Below are positions 41,451 to 52,976 of a stretch of 64,000 nt of DNA, one piece after another. The stretch covers positions 11,977,001 to 12,041,000 of the forward strand of contig NC_092621.1 in assembly GCF_047663525.1 (NCBI RefSeq), in the 5' to 3' direction. The notes below the pieces were generated by a model. It was not told the DNA's origin. It saw only the letters and a list, made by a program, of their open reading frames with translations, and did no database searches. Within the stretch, counting starts at the first letter, position 1. Each line of letters starts with the position of its first letter. This DNA is from Anas platyrhynchos. Taxonomy: Eukaryota; Chordata; Aves; Anseriformes; Anatidae. The position numbers and the translations under genes were made by a program.

Positions 41451-41891
41451 AATTAAAATTTCTATCTAGATTTAAATAATGCTTTCTAGAGAACATGTCT
41501 GTATTCTGTGAAGTTTTATTGATGATGTTTTCCTCTGGTCACGATGACTGTGTTATCTAACCAAGGTTTTGTAATGAAAACCTGCTTACATTTCCTTCTA
41601 CACTTTTAAGAAAAGAATTCCTGTGAAAGCCTTCCCATGCTGTATACGCACCAAATTGCACCAAATCTTCACTGTCAGGATGTAGAAAGTAGAGCTGTAA
41701 AACCCTTTTCAAACTGTAACAATTCACTATCTGAATATAGTCAAAATCATGAGATCATATCCACAAGTTCATAAAAAGCCAATACGAGCAATACGAGACC
41801 ATATGAGCTCTGAAAATTAGCACTGAGAAAATAAATAAATATGAAGTGTCCTTTCATTTTTCCTCTTTCCCTTTCTGCCTTCTGCTCAAAG

Positions 41892-41924
<33 letters not shown>
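41892..41924 (+). repeat. Poly(A) run, 33 bases
   Basis: An uninterrupted A-run between the CR1 pair and the RXFP3 island. It has no recognisable transposon attached. Confidence 0.97.
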
Positions 41925-41926
<2 letters not shown>

Positions 41927-44733
41927 GTTTTAATGAGAAGGAAATGCCATAAAAAGAATTATTCATAAAATGAAATCCTATTGCAAGAAGGTAACATTTA
42001 AGAATAATGTCAAACCCATCTAAGTAACACATTAATAACTCTTTATAATGAAATCCATTCAAGACCTTTACCATTACTTGTCTTTTTTTTTTAATATGTC
42101 AAATAGAAAAAATACTTTGCCCTATGAAATAGTCCCATTTGGAATGTTTCTTTGTTTGAAATAATGATACAATATTTCAAAATATTCAATGTATCAAATA
42201 GATTGAATATTTCAAATTATTTCAGTATTTCAAAAATGTGCTTTAAGATAAAAAATAAAAATAAAATAGAGGCTGTCATACTGAAAACAAAACCCCATCT
42301 CCCTTGCTGAATAAGATTCAGAACAGCATACAGATGCTTCAGTCACTGCTGTAATCATAATCAGTCCTTTGTTTTTGTAAGAGCTTTGTAAAGGAAGCAA
42401 AAAATGACATAGATCCTCCAGGGCAGGGTGAACTGTATGAAAATTGTCATTTTCAGCAAATGTGTATTTGGCATGTTTATCTGAAACACTATTAATGCAA
42501 TTCGGGAAATGCATGCAGGGGCACATTTATCGCTGATACAAGGGGGTGGTTGCTGTTGGGGTGAGCTGGTGCAAGCTTTCCAAGTTTCCTCTGTAGATAG
42601 ACGCTATCTAAGTCAAGCAAGCCAAGCTAGCTCCATGGATTCTTTTAGCACAGTATTAAATTAACACCAAAATGCCTCTCCCAAAACTCTTAAGGATCCA
42701 CCTGAGGTTTCATAAGCAAGCAAACCAGCCCTTATTTCTGTTATCACCAGAACACTCCTTTAAAGCCTTTGCCCATCAAGTATTTTTAGGGTTGTCAAAA
42801 AGATTGAGCCAGTAACAGGAATTGCACTGGCACTTTTATGAAGGGAAGACTCCAGGAAGTTTCACATTAGCGACAAGTCTTTTGCAGCATTGCTGCACTG
42901 ACATGGAACAAGCAGAAAATAATATTTCCCAGAATAATAATCATTAGGTAATGTATCCGATGAATTTTGCAATAGTTTTTCAAAAAATCTGGTGACTTTT
43001 TTTAACATTTTTCCAGCTATGGAAATGTACAGATAATATGACGAGTAAATTATTCAGTGAATATTTCTTTTATTATTCATCTATCTTTAGTGAGTTCCTT
43101 TACCTACCTCTAAAACTTCTTCTCTGAGGTGAAGAATGACAAAAGAAAAAGACAAACCACTGGAGACTGGAAAAATCTGTCTGGTGGCTGTAGCAAAAAA
43201 CATGGACAAGCATCTCATGCCTGCAGCCCTGATTTCAAAACCCACTGCCAGTATTCCCACCAGTTCCTCAGTTCACACTTGGTGGCTTTTTCTGGGTGGC
43301 TAATGAAAAGTAGTGTATGTGCAGGTACATTTCCCCCCTCTCCTCCTGATGCATCTTTATTAATGTGCAGCCTACAGTGTACCAACAGAATACACCGGGT
43401 GGGGGATGATTCATATGGAAAAAAATAAAAAAATAAAAAAAATATTTTGTGCAATACGTAGTTTCTGCAGTTTTCCCAGTAAAATACTTCGAACTGGGTG
43501 TGCAGGCAGCAATGTGGTCAGAATGGGGCAGTAGTCAATCTGGAAACATCCACTTCTGCACTGTCTGTCCCATCACCGTGCTGGTGTCTGTATGTTATGG
43601 TTGTTGCACTGCTGGTGCAGAAAGATCCTAAACCTTCTGTCCTGCCAGCACTATTATGGGCTGCTGTGCAGCACCGGTGGGGCTTTTGTGTTTCACTGCA
43701 ACCATGGCATAGTCAGGGGGAGAGAATATCAGAAACTGATGCCATTCAACAGGCTAAGGGATGCAGATCAATGCCCTAGTATTGAAAATACTACCCAAAT
43801 GCAACCCTGGTCAGTAATTAAGAGGTATGCAAGACTAGAAAGAAATCCATAACTTGGAGGAAAGTGGGGAGGAACTGTCAGAGCTCTGTCTTGCAAGGCC
43901 CTCTGTGTCCAGCCTTTTTAAAGCACTTTATTTCAAAATTTTGTTTCATTCTGGTACCAATGTATTTAGCAAAGCAAATCATCTGGATGCTAAGCCTTCC
44001 CGGGGCATTACATTGCTGGCTCCAGGAAGTTATTCCTTTGTTATGTGCCATACAAATGATGCATAAAACTTCCTGATTACTCCCATTCCCCATTAGCACT
44101 GCTGCTGGCTGGTACTTCCACATGGTCACCGCATCTGGAAAGCAGAGGGACGAGTGGGGCACTGGCAACAAATGGCACAAAGCCGTGTCCGTGCAGGAAC
44201 TTCCATCAAACAAATCATCTTGGAGGCTACGGAGAAAAAAGCCACCTGTTAAACCCTAATCCCCTCCCAGGATCCATTTCTCCCTCGAAACCTGCCCTCA
44301 CTTCGGTCTATCTAAACCCGGAGCGGAGGGTAGGAAAGCCCCTGTTCCTCTCCCCACCTCCTGCCTCCTTCTCCTCGGGGGTCTCGCAGGGATCGCGGCC
44401 GGGGGGCGAGGAACGGGCGGCTCCCGGCGGCTGCCGGCGCTGCGGGGCCCCCTGCGGGCGGGCGGCAGCCGGAGCCGCTCCGGGACCCTTCGCTGCCCTC
44501 CCCGGGGCTGGGGGCAGCCGCACGGCCCCGTGCACCTGCAAGCCGAGGACAGACACCCTCGGGGGTGGAAAGGGGATCGGCAGGACGCCCAGCTCCGGAT
44601 ATTTTGGGGCTCCGCGGTTTGCCCGTCGCCATCCCGCAGGCGGATCTTTTGGGGACGGAGGAGAGCGCCGCGGGACGTCTGCGAAAGAGAGGGGACCGGG
44701 GGGCTTCTTCACGACCTGAAACACCGTGCAGAC

Positions 44734-44762
44734 TTTTTTTTTTTTTTTGGGGGGGGGGGGGG
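44734..44762 (+). repeat. T15-G14 tract upstream of RXFP3
   Basis: Fifteen T are followed directly by fourteen G. It is the first of two similarly built tracts 170 bp apart in the RXFP3 upstream region. The G-run alone could form a G-quadruplex and is prone to length errors in sequencing. Confidence 0.95.
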
Positions 44763-44901
44763 ACTGTAGGAGGGTGTTGGTGAGCATCCTCCCGTCTCGG
44801 GGGCGCGCATCCCTCTCCCCTCCCGCCCGCTTTTCCCAGGCGAGGTTTCCAAGTGGGACGCGTAAAGCCGGGGCGGGAGGAGACGGGGGACGAGGGGTTG
44901 G

Positions 44902-44947
44902 TTTTTTTTTTTTTTTTTTTTTTTGGGGGGGGGGTGGGGGGTGGGGG
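44902..44947 (+). repeat. T23-G10 tract with further G-runs upstream of RXFP3
   Basis: Twenty-three T are followed by ten G, then single T residues separating G-runs of about six and five. It lies about 66 bp upstream of the TATA-like box. The spacing of G-runs by single T residues fits a strong G-quadruplex pattern on the plus strand. Confidence 0.95.
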
Positions 44948-45012
44948 CCGCTCTCAGCACCCGGGAGAGCTCCGGCGCCGCCGCCGCGCATGCCCCGGCC
45001 CCGCGGGGCGGA

Positions 45013-45017
45013 TATAA
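45013..45017 (+). promoter_or_regulatory. TATA-like box of RXFP3
   Basis: A lone TATAA within GATATAACA sits in an otherwise GC-rich stretch, 148 bp before the first in-frame ATG. A start of transcription about 25-30 bp downstream would give a 5' leader of roughly 115-120 nt. This is inferred from position and sequence only. Confidence 0.5.
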
Positions 45018-45155
45018 CAGCGGCGGCCGCCCCCGGCCCGCCCTGCACAGCCCCTGCTGCCCGCTCCGTGCTGCTCCCGGGGACGAGGAGCGCTGCCGCG
45101 GAGCCGTCCCTCTGCCTTCTCTTCACTCCCTTCTCCCCTCCGTCCCTCCCCTAGC

Positions 45156-45209
45156 ATGGGATGGGAGAGCCCTGTGAGCGCGGCCCCTGCTCGGCAGCCA
45201 CCGGCATGA
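45156..45209 (+). promoter_or_regulatory. Upstream ORF overlapping the RXFP3 start region
   Basis: An ATG at 45156, with A at -3 and G at +4, opens a 17-codon frame that is out of frame with RXFP3 and stops at TGA 45207-45209. It begins five bases before the first in-frame RXFP3 ATG (45161), and its stop overlaps the second in-frame ATG (45206) as ATGA. If the transcript starts near the TATA-like box, scanning ribosomes meet this strong-context ATG first. That could lower translation from 45161 and favour reinitiation at 45206 or 45269. The geometry is seen directly; the effect is inference. Confidence 0.55.
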
Positions 45210-46501
45210 AGGAGGGAGCGGATGGGGAGCCCTGGGACACGGCGCTGGGCTGGTTGGAGGGAGCCCCGATGGGCAACAGGAGCAACGCGTCGGCTTTCCT
45301 GCAGCTCCTCAAGAACATCAACCTGGAGAGAGCCGATGGGATGCAGGGGGACAGCTCCGACGTGCTGCGGATCGTCATCTCCCTGGTGTACTCGGTGGTG
45401 TGCGCCCTGGGGCTGGTGGGCAACCTGCTGGTGCTCTACCTGATGAAGAGCAAGCAAGGCTGGAGGAAGTCCTCCATCAACCTCTTCGTGACCAGCCTGG
45501 CGGTGACTGACTTCCAGTTTGTGCTGACCTTACCCTTCTGGGCCGTGGAGAACGCGCTGGACTTCAACTGGCTCTTCGGCAAGGCAATGTGTAAGATTGT
45601 CTCCTACGTGACGGCCATGAACATGTATGCCAGCGTCTTCTTCCTCACTGCCATGAGCGTGGCTCGGTACCGCTCCGTGGCTTCAGCCTTGAAGAACCAG
45701 CGGCGAGGTGACCCGCTGGGTGGCTGCTGCTCTGCCAAGTGGCTTTGTGCGCTCATCTGGTTGTCGGCCATCCTGGCTTCTCTGCCCCAAGCCATTTTTT
45801 CCACCACAGCTACCGTCTTCGATGATGTGCTCTGCCTTGTCAAGTTCCCCGAGGGTCGAGGCAGCAATGCCCAGTTCTGGCTGGGTCTGTACCAAATCCA
45901 GAAGGTGCTGCTGGGCTTTGTGCTGCCACTGGCCATCATCAGCCTCTGCTACTTGCTCCTGGTGCGCTTCATCAGCGACAAGCATGTTGGCAGCACCTGC
46001 AGCGGCCCCAGCACCAAGCGCCGCTCCAAAGTGACTAAGTCGGTGTCCATCGTGGTGCTCTCTTTCTTCTTGTGCTGGCTCCCCAACCAAGCACTGACAA
46101 CGTGGGGCATCCTCATCAAGCTCAACGTGGTGCGCTTCAGCGCTGAGTACTTTCTCTCCCAGGTGTACCTCTTCCCCATCAGCGTGTGCCTGGCGCACTC
46201 CAACAGCTGCCTCAACCCCATCCTCTACTGCCTCATGCGCAGGGAGTTTCGCAAGGCACTCAAGAGCCTCCTCTGGAGGATCACCTCGCCTTCTCTCACC
46301 ACCATGCGCCCTTTCACCGACACCACCAAGCCCGAGCAGGAGGAGCAGGCCCTGCACACCTTGGTGCCCGTACACCCCATCACAGCTTCCTCTGCAGCTG
46401 CAGCAGTGCAGCCGGAGCTGGCTTACTACCCGCCCGGGGTGGTGGTGTACAGCAGCCGCTGTGATGTGCTGCCTGCTGCCTCCACAGAGCAACGCTGCTG
46501 A
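45161..46501 (+). CDS. RXFP3: Relaxin-3 receptor 1 (RXFP3), single-exon class A GPCR
   Basis: The frame encodes 446 residues of a plasma-membrane, Gi-coupled receptor for relaxin-3, a brain neuropeptide linked to feeding, arousal and stress. Sequons NRS and NAS lie at residues 39-44. Seven membrane segments are visible at about 69-95, 106-128, 144-170, 192-213, 244-269, 293-318 and 331-357. Family landmarks are GNLLVLYLMKS after TM1, QGWRKSSINLFVT, LTLPFWAVENALDF, Cys144 and Cys225 for the extracellular disulfide, SFFLCWLPNQALTTW in TM6 and NPILY (352-356). The C-terminal tail ends with the conserved YYPPGVVVYS. The DRY position reads ARY at 168-170 (human RXFP3 has TRY). Length and lack of introns match the family. 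The 45161 start is the longest option; residues 1-15 may not be translated because of the overlapping upstream ORF. RXFP4 or an avian RXFP3 paralogue is less likely given the C-terminus and the synteny. Confidence 0.95.
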   Translation: MGEPCERGPCSAATGMKEGADGEPWDTALGWLEGAPMGNRSNASAFLQLLKNINLERADGMQGDSSDVLRIVISLVYSVVCALGLVGNLLVLYLMKSKQGWRKSSINLFVTSLAVTDFQFVLTLPFWAVENALDFNWLFGKAMCKIVSYVTAMNMYASVFFLTAMSVARYRSVASALKNQRRGDPLGGCCSAKWLCALIWLSAILASLPQAIFSTTATVFDDVLCLVKFPEGRGSNAQFWLGLYQIQKVLLGFVLPLAIISLCYLLLVRFISDKHVGSTCSGPSTKRRSKVTKSVSIVVLSFFLCWLPNQALTTWGILIKLNVVRFSAEYFLSQVYLFPISVCLAHSNSCLNPILYCLMRREFRKALKSLLWRITSPSLTTMRPFTDTTKPEQEEQALHTLVPVHPITASSAAAAVQPELAYYPPGVVVYSSRCDVLPAASTEQRC

Positions 46502-47468
46502 GATGGCTGGGGAGGGGTACGGGGGTGGGATGGGGCCTGGGGATCTGCGCAGGATGTGGCCCTGGGACACTGAATGCCTGGTAGGAACGAGGGGAGGAGG
46601 GATGGGTGGAGAAGCCCTTCTGGGGTTGTCTGCTCTTGAAGGCTTGTTGGTGGAAATGGTCTTGCAAGTGTGTTCCACTCCTCCCCCCCCAGCTTGGAGA
46701 ACAGGAGTAGGAGAAGGTGCCTGTGGTGCACTGGGGATCAGAGTGTCTCTAGGAGATGCTTTTTAGTGCTTACACCTGTCCTAGCTCCTGTTGGAGCCAC
46801 AGCTGGGGGCACACACAGCAGGATACTGGGTTTACGGGGCTGGCTAGGGTGAAGCAAGGCTGGGGAGCCCCGGCTGTGCTCCCACAGCCCTGCAGCACAG
46901 CCAGCAAGGGGCCAGCACCTCTCCTGCCCCTCTGTGGCAGAGGGGAGGGGAGCAGAGGTGCTTTCTTGCTGCTGTGTGGCACTGCACATGATGCCAGCCT
47001 GGCACTGGTCGCCCCTCACCAGGCTCCGGTGAGGGCACAGGCATCAGGCAGTCGATGTGGGTACAAGGCGTCTGCTTGTTCAGGCTTGGATCCTTTCCCT
47101 TCTCTTAAGCACCCAGGAAAGAAGGGACAAGAAGCATTGTGCTCCCCTCCAGATCCTTACAGCATCTGCTTTTCCAGCTCCGTCATCCCCTCTGCTACCG
47201 CCAGGATACAGAGCAACCCGAACAGCCAAGGAGAAATCCCAGGGCAGGACTTGCAGCTTCATGGTGAGCTTTGCCTGGGTTTGGAGGGGAGGGAGTGACA
47301 CCCCCATTCCCTCCGAGATCGTGTTCTCCAGCCTCACAGCTGGGGGGAACCCACAGCCCCAAACTTTGTGGCAAGGCAGGTGTCTCCCCAGGGGCACAGA
47401 GGCTGCAGGCTCTGCCCTTGCACATCAGACTGTTTGGTAACTTGCTCCAGGAGACCAGCATGACTGTA

Positions 47469-47474
47469 AATAAA
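47469..47474 (+). promoter_or_regulatory. Candidate RXFP3 polyadenylation signal
   Basis: An AATAAA hexamer lies 968 bp after the RXFP3 stop codon, the first clear one seen downstream. It would give a 3' untranslated region of about 1 kb. No transcript evidence is available. Confidence 0.4.
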
Positions 47475-50400
47475 GAGGAAAAAACAGATTGTAGCTACTT
47501 CAAACTGTTTGCTCCAGGATCCTTCTTGGTTCAGCTAAAGCCAAGCACAAAGGTTTGTGTTCTGCTAAAGTCTTCATTAAGGGTCTGCATTGATGCTTGC
47601 CAGTGTTTTGATTAATTCAAGTTCAAATCCTCTGGTGTGAGGAGCCCTAGAGGCTGCAGTTTGGAGCTCTCACCCCGGAGAAGGGCAGGGAGAGTGCCTG
47701 TCCCATCTGGTGTTACAGAGAAACAGCCGGGAAATAATTCGAGATTAGTCTGAAGTGAACTTTTAATGGCATGAAAAAGTGTAATTTCAAGCTGTGAAAC
47801 TTTTTATGGTAAGGCTATAGATTTCCTTTTCCTTTATAAAATATTTTTAATATGAGGAAAATGATTTTAAATGGGAAGGTCAAAGCATTTCCTTTAGAAG
47901 ATGGAAAAATGCAACAGTTCTGGCTTTGTTGTCAAAACAAGCTTATTAATACCCAAAACTGCAACTGGGATGAATATATCGATACAATATTCAAAAGCCC
48001 TCTCTATTTCCGCCTCCCTCCCCTGTAGCCTGACTCTGCTAAGGAAAAAGAAGCACTTCTGCAGAGGGTTGTTTGTCACCTCTAAGCACAGATGCAGAAC
48101 AAACTTGCTATTTCTGTCCAGAGAAAATTGCAGTGCCATTAGTGGCAATTATGCTTTGCAGACTCCTTTAGGTTTACTGTACATGCCAATAACTCCTGTT
48201 GTAAAATTCCAGTTTGATCTGGAAGCAGCTGGTTCTGCTACTTGTAACAAGAAGCCGTTCCTTTTTCCAAGTCAGCAGAGACTTCTACTACAACCCTGGG
48301 TGCTTCCTAACCGGGAAGATACTGAGATCTGCAAGGTGCCTGGAGAAGAACAGCAGAAGTGAGCTGGCAGCTGATGGACTTCTTTGTAAAGATGCAAAGA
48401 CTCTGGGGGAGGGGGGGAAAATCAGATATATCCACAGAAGAACTTGAGCATTTAAGTACTGTACAACTGTCCCTCTAAGTTCCTAAATGCTGACTTGGCT
48501 GCCAGTTGAAGTGTGTAGGTACTCAAAGTTTTTCAGTAAATTTTTTTGTGCCTAGAAGTCTGCTCCTGAGCATGCCTAAATCTGCTTATGTCTGTAGCAC
48601 CTCTGTGCGTTTCATGGGGATCCTGCAGTCAGGACTGGCTGCTGTTTGTACCCTAAGGGGTACTCTGGCACAGGACACCCTGTGCCAGGCCACACCACGT
48701 TAGGAGGGGCTGCAAACTTGACTCACTCTCCCTATCCCTCTGCGTCTATCTCTAAATATGCTTCTCCTGTCCTGCCTTCAAATGCATGTGCAGATTGTAC
48801 TTTTTCCTCTTCCCTTTTGAAATATTGCTTCAGTGGGCAGAACTCTTGCCCACAGTCTGGGAGATGCTCCTTTCCACCTTCCATATCCCTGGGGAATCTC
48901 TGGGCTTCTCTGTGGATGTGCTTGAATCCTCTGGCTTGAAACAGTTTCCAGATGCATCAGGTGCTCACTGTTGCGGGTTCAGAAAGTGAACTGAATGCTA
49001 CTTTGCAGCATAACAATTCAGGCATGAGCCCTAGAGAAGAATCAAGATTTCTTCTTTGTATGAATAAATACAGAAGATAAATTGGATCCAGGTCTGGCTC
49101 CCAGGTTTTACCTCCCAGAGGAAAATGATTAACCTGGCTGTATAATCACAAGCTTATTCTTGCTCCCAGGTTCTGGTTCAATTAATGTTTCAGTATGCCA
49201 TGCGTGATGAGATGGCTTTCACAGCCTGTGAGCTTTCTGTCTGTATAAATCCACCAGCTTAATGTGTCAAAGGATTTGTAAGAAATGCATTTGGGTGTTA
49301 ACGTGTTCTGGGAGAAAGCCCTAATACCTGTGCTAGCAGATGAAGAAAACCACACTGTTGTGTGAGAAAAAGTGTGCGGTGAACATCTAACTCCAGGGCT
49401 CAGACAGACCTGAGCATATCTCCACAGAACAGGCAAAAGCACCTAAATTAAGAAGAGAGGATGGATCTTGAAGCCAGATACTTTTCTTGTTTGCTATTGA
49501 GCAGCAGAGCTTCTTGTGTGGCTTGCTGTGATTGTAATTCCTATTCTCAAATGCTTTAATGCTCTCGTGCATTACGTAGAAAACTATCCAGGTATCTGAA
49601 ACATAGCTTTGAATTTCAGTAGTGAATTGCCTAAAAGACTTCCTCTGTGGTGCTCAGCATGACAAAACCCATGTGCTTTTGTGGATGTCGATGTACACAT
49701 TATTTTGTGGCAGAAAAACAACCCGTAGTTCAGAACAACTCAGATAGTCATGATGCCTCAGATATCTGATCATGAAAGACATAAAAACCTTATGTGTGGC
49801 AAATCGCCCAAATAAGAAAATATCCTGGTTGTGTAGGGAGGGACCGGACTCTCTCTTAAGCCACCAATCCACCAGGTATAGGTCACAGATGTGGTTTTTG
49901 AAAGAGGCGATACTCATCCACAATTGGTCAAAAGTTGGTTTGTGTCTGACCTGCAGCTCAGGCTGTGTAGCCGGTCAGTGTGTGTCCAGTGTGGCCCAAG
50001 AGCACTGCTCTGGCTGTGCACAAACAGAGAAATTTTACTTCATGTGTGCTGTGAGTCCCAACTACCCATGCATGAAATCTGGGCTCTGCGTTGCATGGGC
50101 AGTGGCACCAGCCTGGGCACTGGGAGCACTGGCTGTGCACACAGCATCAGGCATGGGGCTGGAGCAGAGGGTCTTTCCAGCTCCAGTTTTGAGATTATGT
50201 GTTCACAGCAACAACAGGGTATGGTGGGTTTTCCTAAGTAACCAGTAAGTTACAACACTCTTCAGAAGCTCCTGTTTCCTCCAAATGTTGGTGTGTTCGT
50301 TTGTAACAATCACCTTTTCGTGGACTGAAATAAACACAGCTGAAGGATACAAAGCGATACTCACAGAGTTCTCTAAGAGATTTTTTTTTTTTTTCTTTAT

Positions 50401-51799
50401 GCGTCTCGTCCTGCTGGAGATTGCTCTTCGGGTGCTGCTCGAAGTGCGCATTGCTGAGGAGCGATAGGAACCCGAAGGTGCAGACTGACATCTAGTGACA
50501 GTCTGAGAGAGCCTGCAAAGCCCAGATATTGCGATGAGGCGCTCAAACTGACTGCTCCCGGACTTTTAAATATCTACACCCCTCAAGTAACTAACCAAGC
50601 TCTTAATATGTTAACAACCTCCTATCGCATTTCCAGGCTTCCCTTTGAAATGTCTCTTTGGTAGAAAAAAATACTCTGCTTTCTGTTTGAATCATTCTGG
50701 CGCTCATTTCGGCAGTGAAGCAATGCAATCCCATTCATCCCGTTTCGGTACCATCCGCCTTACAAGCTGGATATTCAGTCGGGTGCCTGCACAGAAAGCT
50801 GATGTAACAGATATCTCTGAGCTGAGCAGGCATCGGCAGGGTGCAGAGCAGCTCGAGGGCATTAGTGTGGGAGCCTGGTCTGTAGTTTTTAGTGAGGGTT
50901 ATTTTTCTGTTGCTTCAAAAGAGAATTCTGATTAAGCCGTCCAGAGGGGGCTATTGGAAATACATTTTTGTCGTGATTGCTCAGTTATAAGAGCTCCCTC
51001 CAGGTGCACTTTCAGTAGCAGTGATCGAAACAGAGTCTGCAAGAGAAGGCTGGGCAGTGAGTTAACAGACTTGCTCTCCAGTTGCAGGGAATTGTTTTCC
51101 TTAGAGTAAGTGCTTTCAAATCCATGTGGACTTGCACATATGGGCAGGTTTCTCAGCCTATGTTTGTCCGTAGCCTCAGAATCATTCTCTAAACCTTATG
51201 TGTAAGATACAGACTCACGGGATACCAGAATATATTGGTGGAAAAACAAACAAGCAAACAAAAACCAATACCCAAAACCCAGCAAAACAGCTGGAGACAG
51301 AAAACATTTATTTCATCAAGCGAGATTTTTGAAACCCTGACCTACCTCCTTATGGAATGCTAAAAGAAAGTTAAGGTGAGTCACTTTCGACTAACCAGTT
51401 TGGGGAAAGAAAAAAAAAAAAAAAAAAAGTAAAGGTAGCTCATTTTCTTGGGCTAATGAGTTAATATTCTGTGCTGTTCCTTGCTTAGGCCACCTGAATG
51501 AGGGCAGTCATTGCAGAATGACCAAATTAAATATTCAGCACTGACTTGTAGTGTCAATGTTCATTGAAGCTTTCCACTTTGATTCAGAAGTCACATTTAG
51601 TCTCCTGCTGGATAAAACTGAAATCTTGTAGGAAAAAAAAAAAAAAAAAATCTTCCTGCTGTTTTTGTGGAAAAGTCTCTGATCAGCTTAGATGAGAAAT
51701 ATGAAAATCAAATTCCTTTCTATTTTTCTTTTCAGGCCAAATCCTAAAGCTGAGATAATAAATTTGTTATCAATTTATAGCTACCAGCAGTTAGTCCTG

Positions 51800-52976
51800 G
51801 GTCAAAATGATGGGGAAATCACATCTGACCAACTTGATAATCCTCTGTGATGAAACAACTAGCTTGGTGGATAGGGGTGTTGTTTATATCAACTTAAATA
51901 AGGGTTTTGGTGCTCTCCCATGACATTCCCGTAGACAAACTGATAACGTTTGGCCAGATAAAAGGAAAGTGAGCTGGACTGAAACTGTTGGTTTTAGGGG
52001 GTTGTGACCAGAAACACAAAGTCCACCTGGAGGCTGGTGACCAGCAGGGTACCTGACGTCAATACTGAAACCAATTCTGATAAATATCTTCACTAATGAT
52101 CTGAACTGTGGGACAGAATGTATCCAATCTTGTTTACAGATGATAAAAAAGGTGTGGGTGTTTGTGGGGGTGGTTCCACCATTCAGAGGAACTTCAGCAG
52201 GCTGGAGAAATGGACTGACAGGAACCTCAAGCACAGGAAATGCAATGTCTTGCACCTGGGGACAGATATATCTATGATATAGGGACACCAGTACAGGCAG
52301 GAGGAAGACTGACTGAGAAGCAAGGACCTATGGATCCTGGTGGGTGGACAAATGGAGTATGAGCCAGCAAGGTGCTCTGGTAGCAAAAAAGACCAACAGT
52401 ATTCTAGGCTGCATGAGGCAGGGCACCAACAGCAGGTCAAGGGAGAAGATGCTTCCCCTTTGCTCAGCACTGGTGAGGCCACATCTGAAGTGCTGGGTCC
52501 AGGTCTGGGCTCCCAGGGCAAGAGATACAGGGACTCACTGGAGGGATGCCAGTGAAGGACCATCAAGGTGATGAAGGGCTTGGACCATCTGACATGCAAG
52601 GAGAGGCTAAGAGATCTGGGGTTGTTTAGCCTGGAGATTTTAATGTGTGCAAATTCCTGCTGGGGTGGGGGATTAGGTCAAAGAAGACAGAACTAGACAT
52701 TTCTCAGTGGTCTCCAAGGAACAGACAAGAGGAAACAGGCACAAGCTGAAATTCAGTAAATTTCATTTAAACACAGAGAGAGCTTATTTTGTGGTGTGGC
52801 CAAGCACCAGGACAGCTGCCCAGAAGCTGTGGAGTCTCTGTCTTTGGACATGTTCAGAATTGGACCAGACACAGTCCTGACCAGCCTGCTTTAGCTGACT
52901 CTGCACTCAGCAGTGTCATTGAGCCAAGTGATCTCCAGACGCAACTCCAACTATTCCGTGATTCTGTCTGATTCTA
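51800..52976 (+). mobile_element. Old CR1 LINE copy
   Basis: The sequence follows the CR1 order in heavily decayed form. A TNL.IL.DE segment with LVDRG comes near 51828-51880, and the leucine-rich MEKW-type segment near 52190-52250 (reading CNVLHLG). The GCMRQGT / [17 protein letters not shown] segment is at 52410-52520 and the ATHE-like tail ends near 52976 with TTCCGTGATTCTGTCTGATT. Many stops and frameshifts make it older than the copies at 27982 and 37284. It lies on the plus strand, 5.3 kb downstream of RXFP3. Confidence 0.85.

Larger units (their letters stand above)
36233..45160. other. ADAMTS12-RXFP3 intergenic region
   Basis: The two genes point away from each other across 8.9 kb. 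The interval contains the rest of the ADAMTS12 island, the nested CR1 pair, then AT-rich DNA (38240-44280) with long A- or T-runs, a CA repeat, an AAAAC repeat and a perfect 14-bp inverted repeat at 40340-40373. From about 44290 it becomes the RXFP3 CpG island. No further gene is supported; the large antisense frame at 44308-45126 is a GC-rich by-product. Confidence 0.75.
44290..46560. promoter_or_regulatory. CpG island covering the RXFP3 promoter and gene
   Basis: GC content and CG dinucleotide frequency rise sharply at about 44290 and stay high through the single coding exon to about 46560. This matches an island promoter extending into an intronless gene. The upstream half also holds two long T-run/G-run tracts and the TATA-like box. 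Confidence 0.82.

Noticed and set aside
44308..45126. 272-codon minus-strand frame upstream of RXFP3
   Set aside because: It lies in the CpG island, crosses both T/G tracts as Lys and Pro runs and has Arg/Pro/Ala-rich low-complexity composition. This is expected from base composition, with no family resemblance.
45683..46678. 331-codon open frame antisense to RXFP3
   Set aside because: It is the mirror of a GC-rich coding exon where stops are rare on the other strand. Its product has no recognisable domain, and RXFP3 itself fully explains the region.
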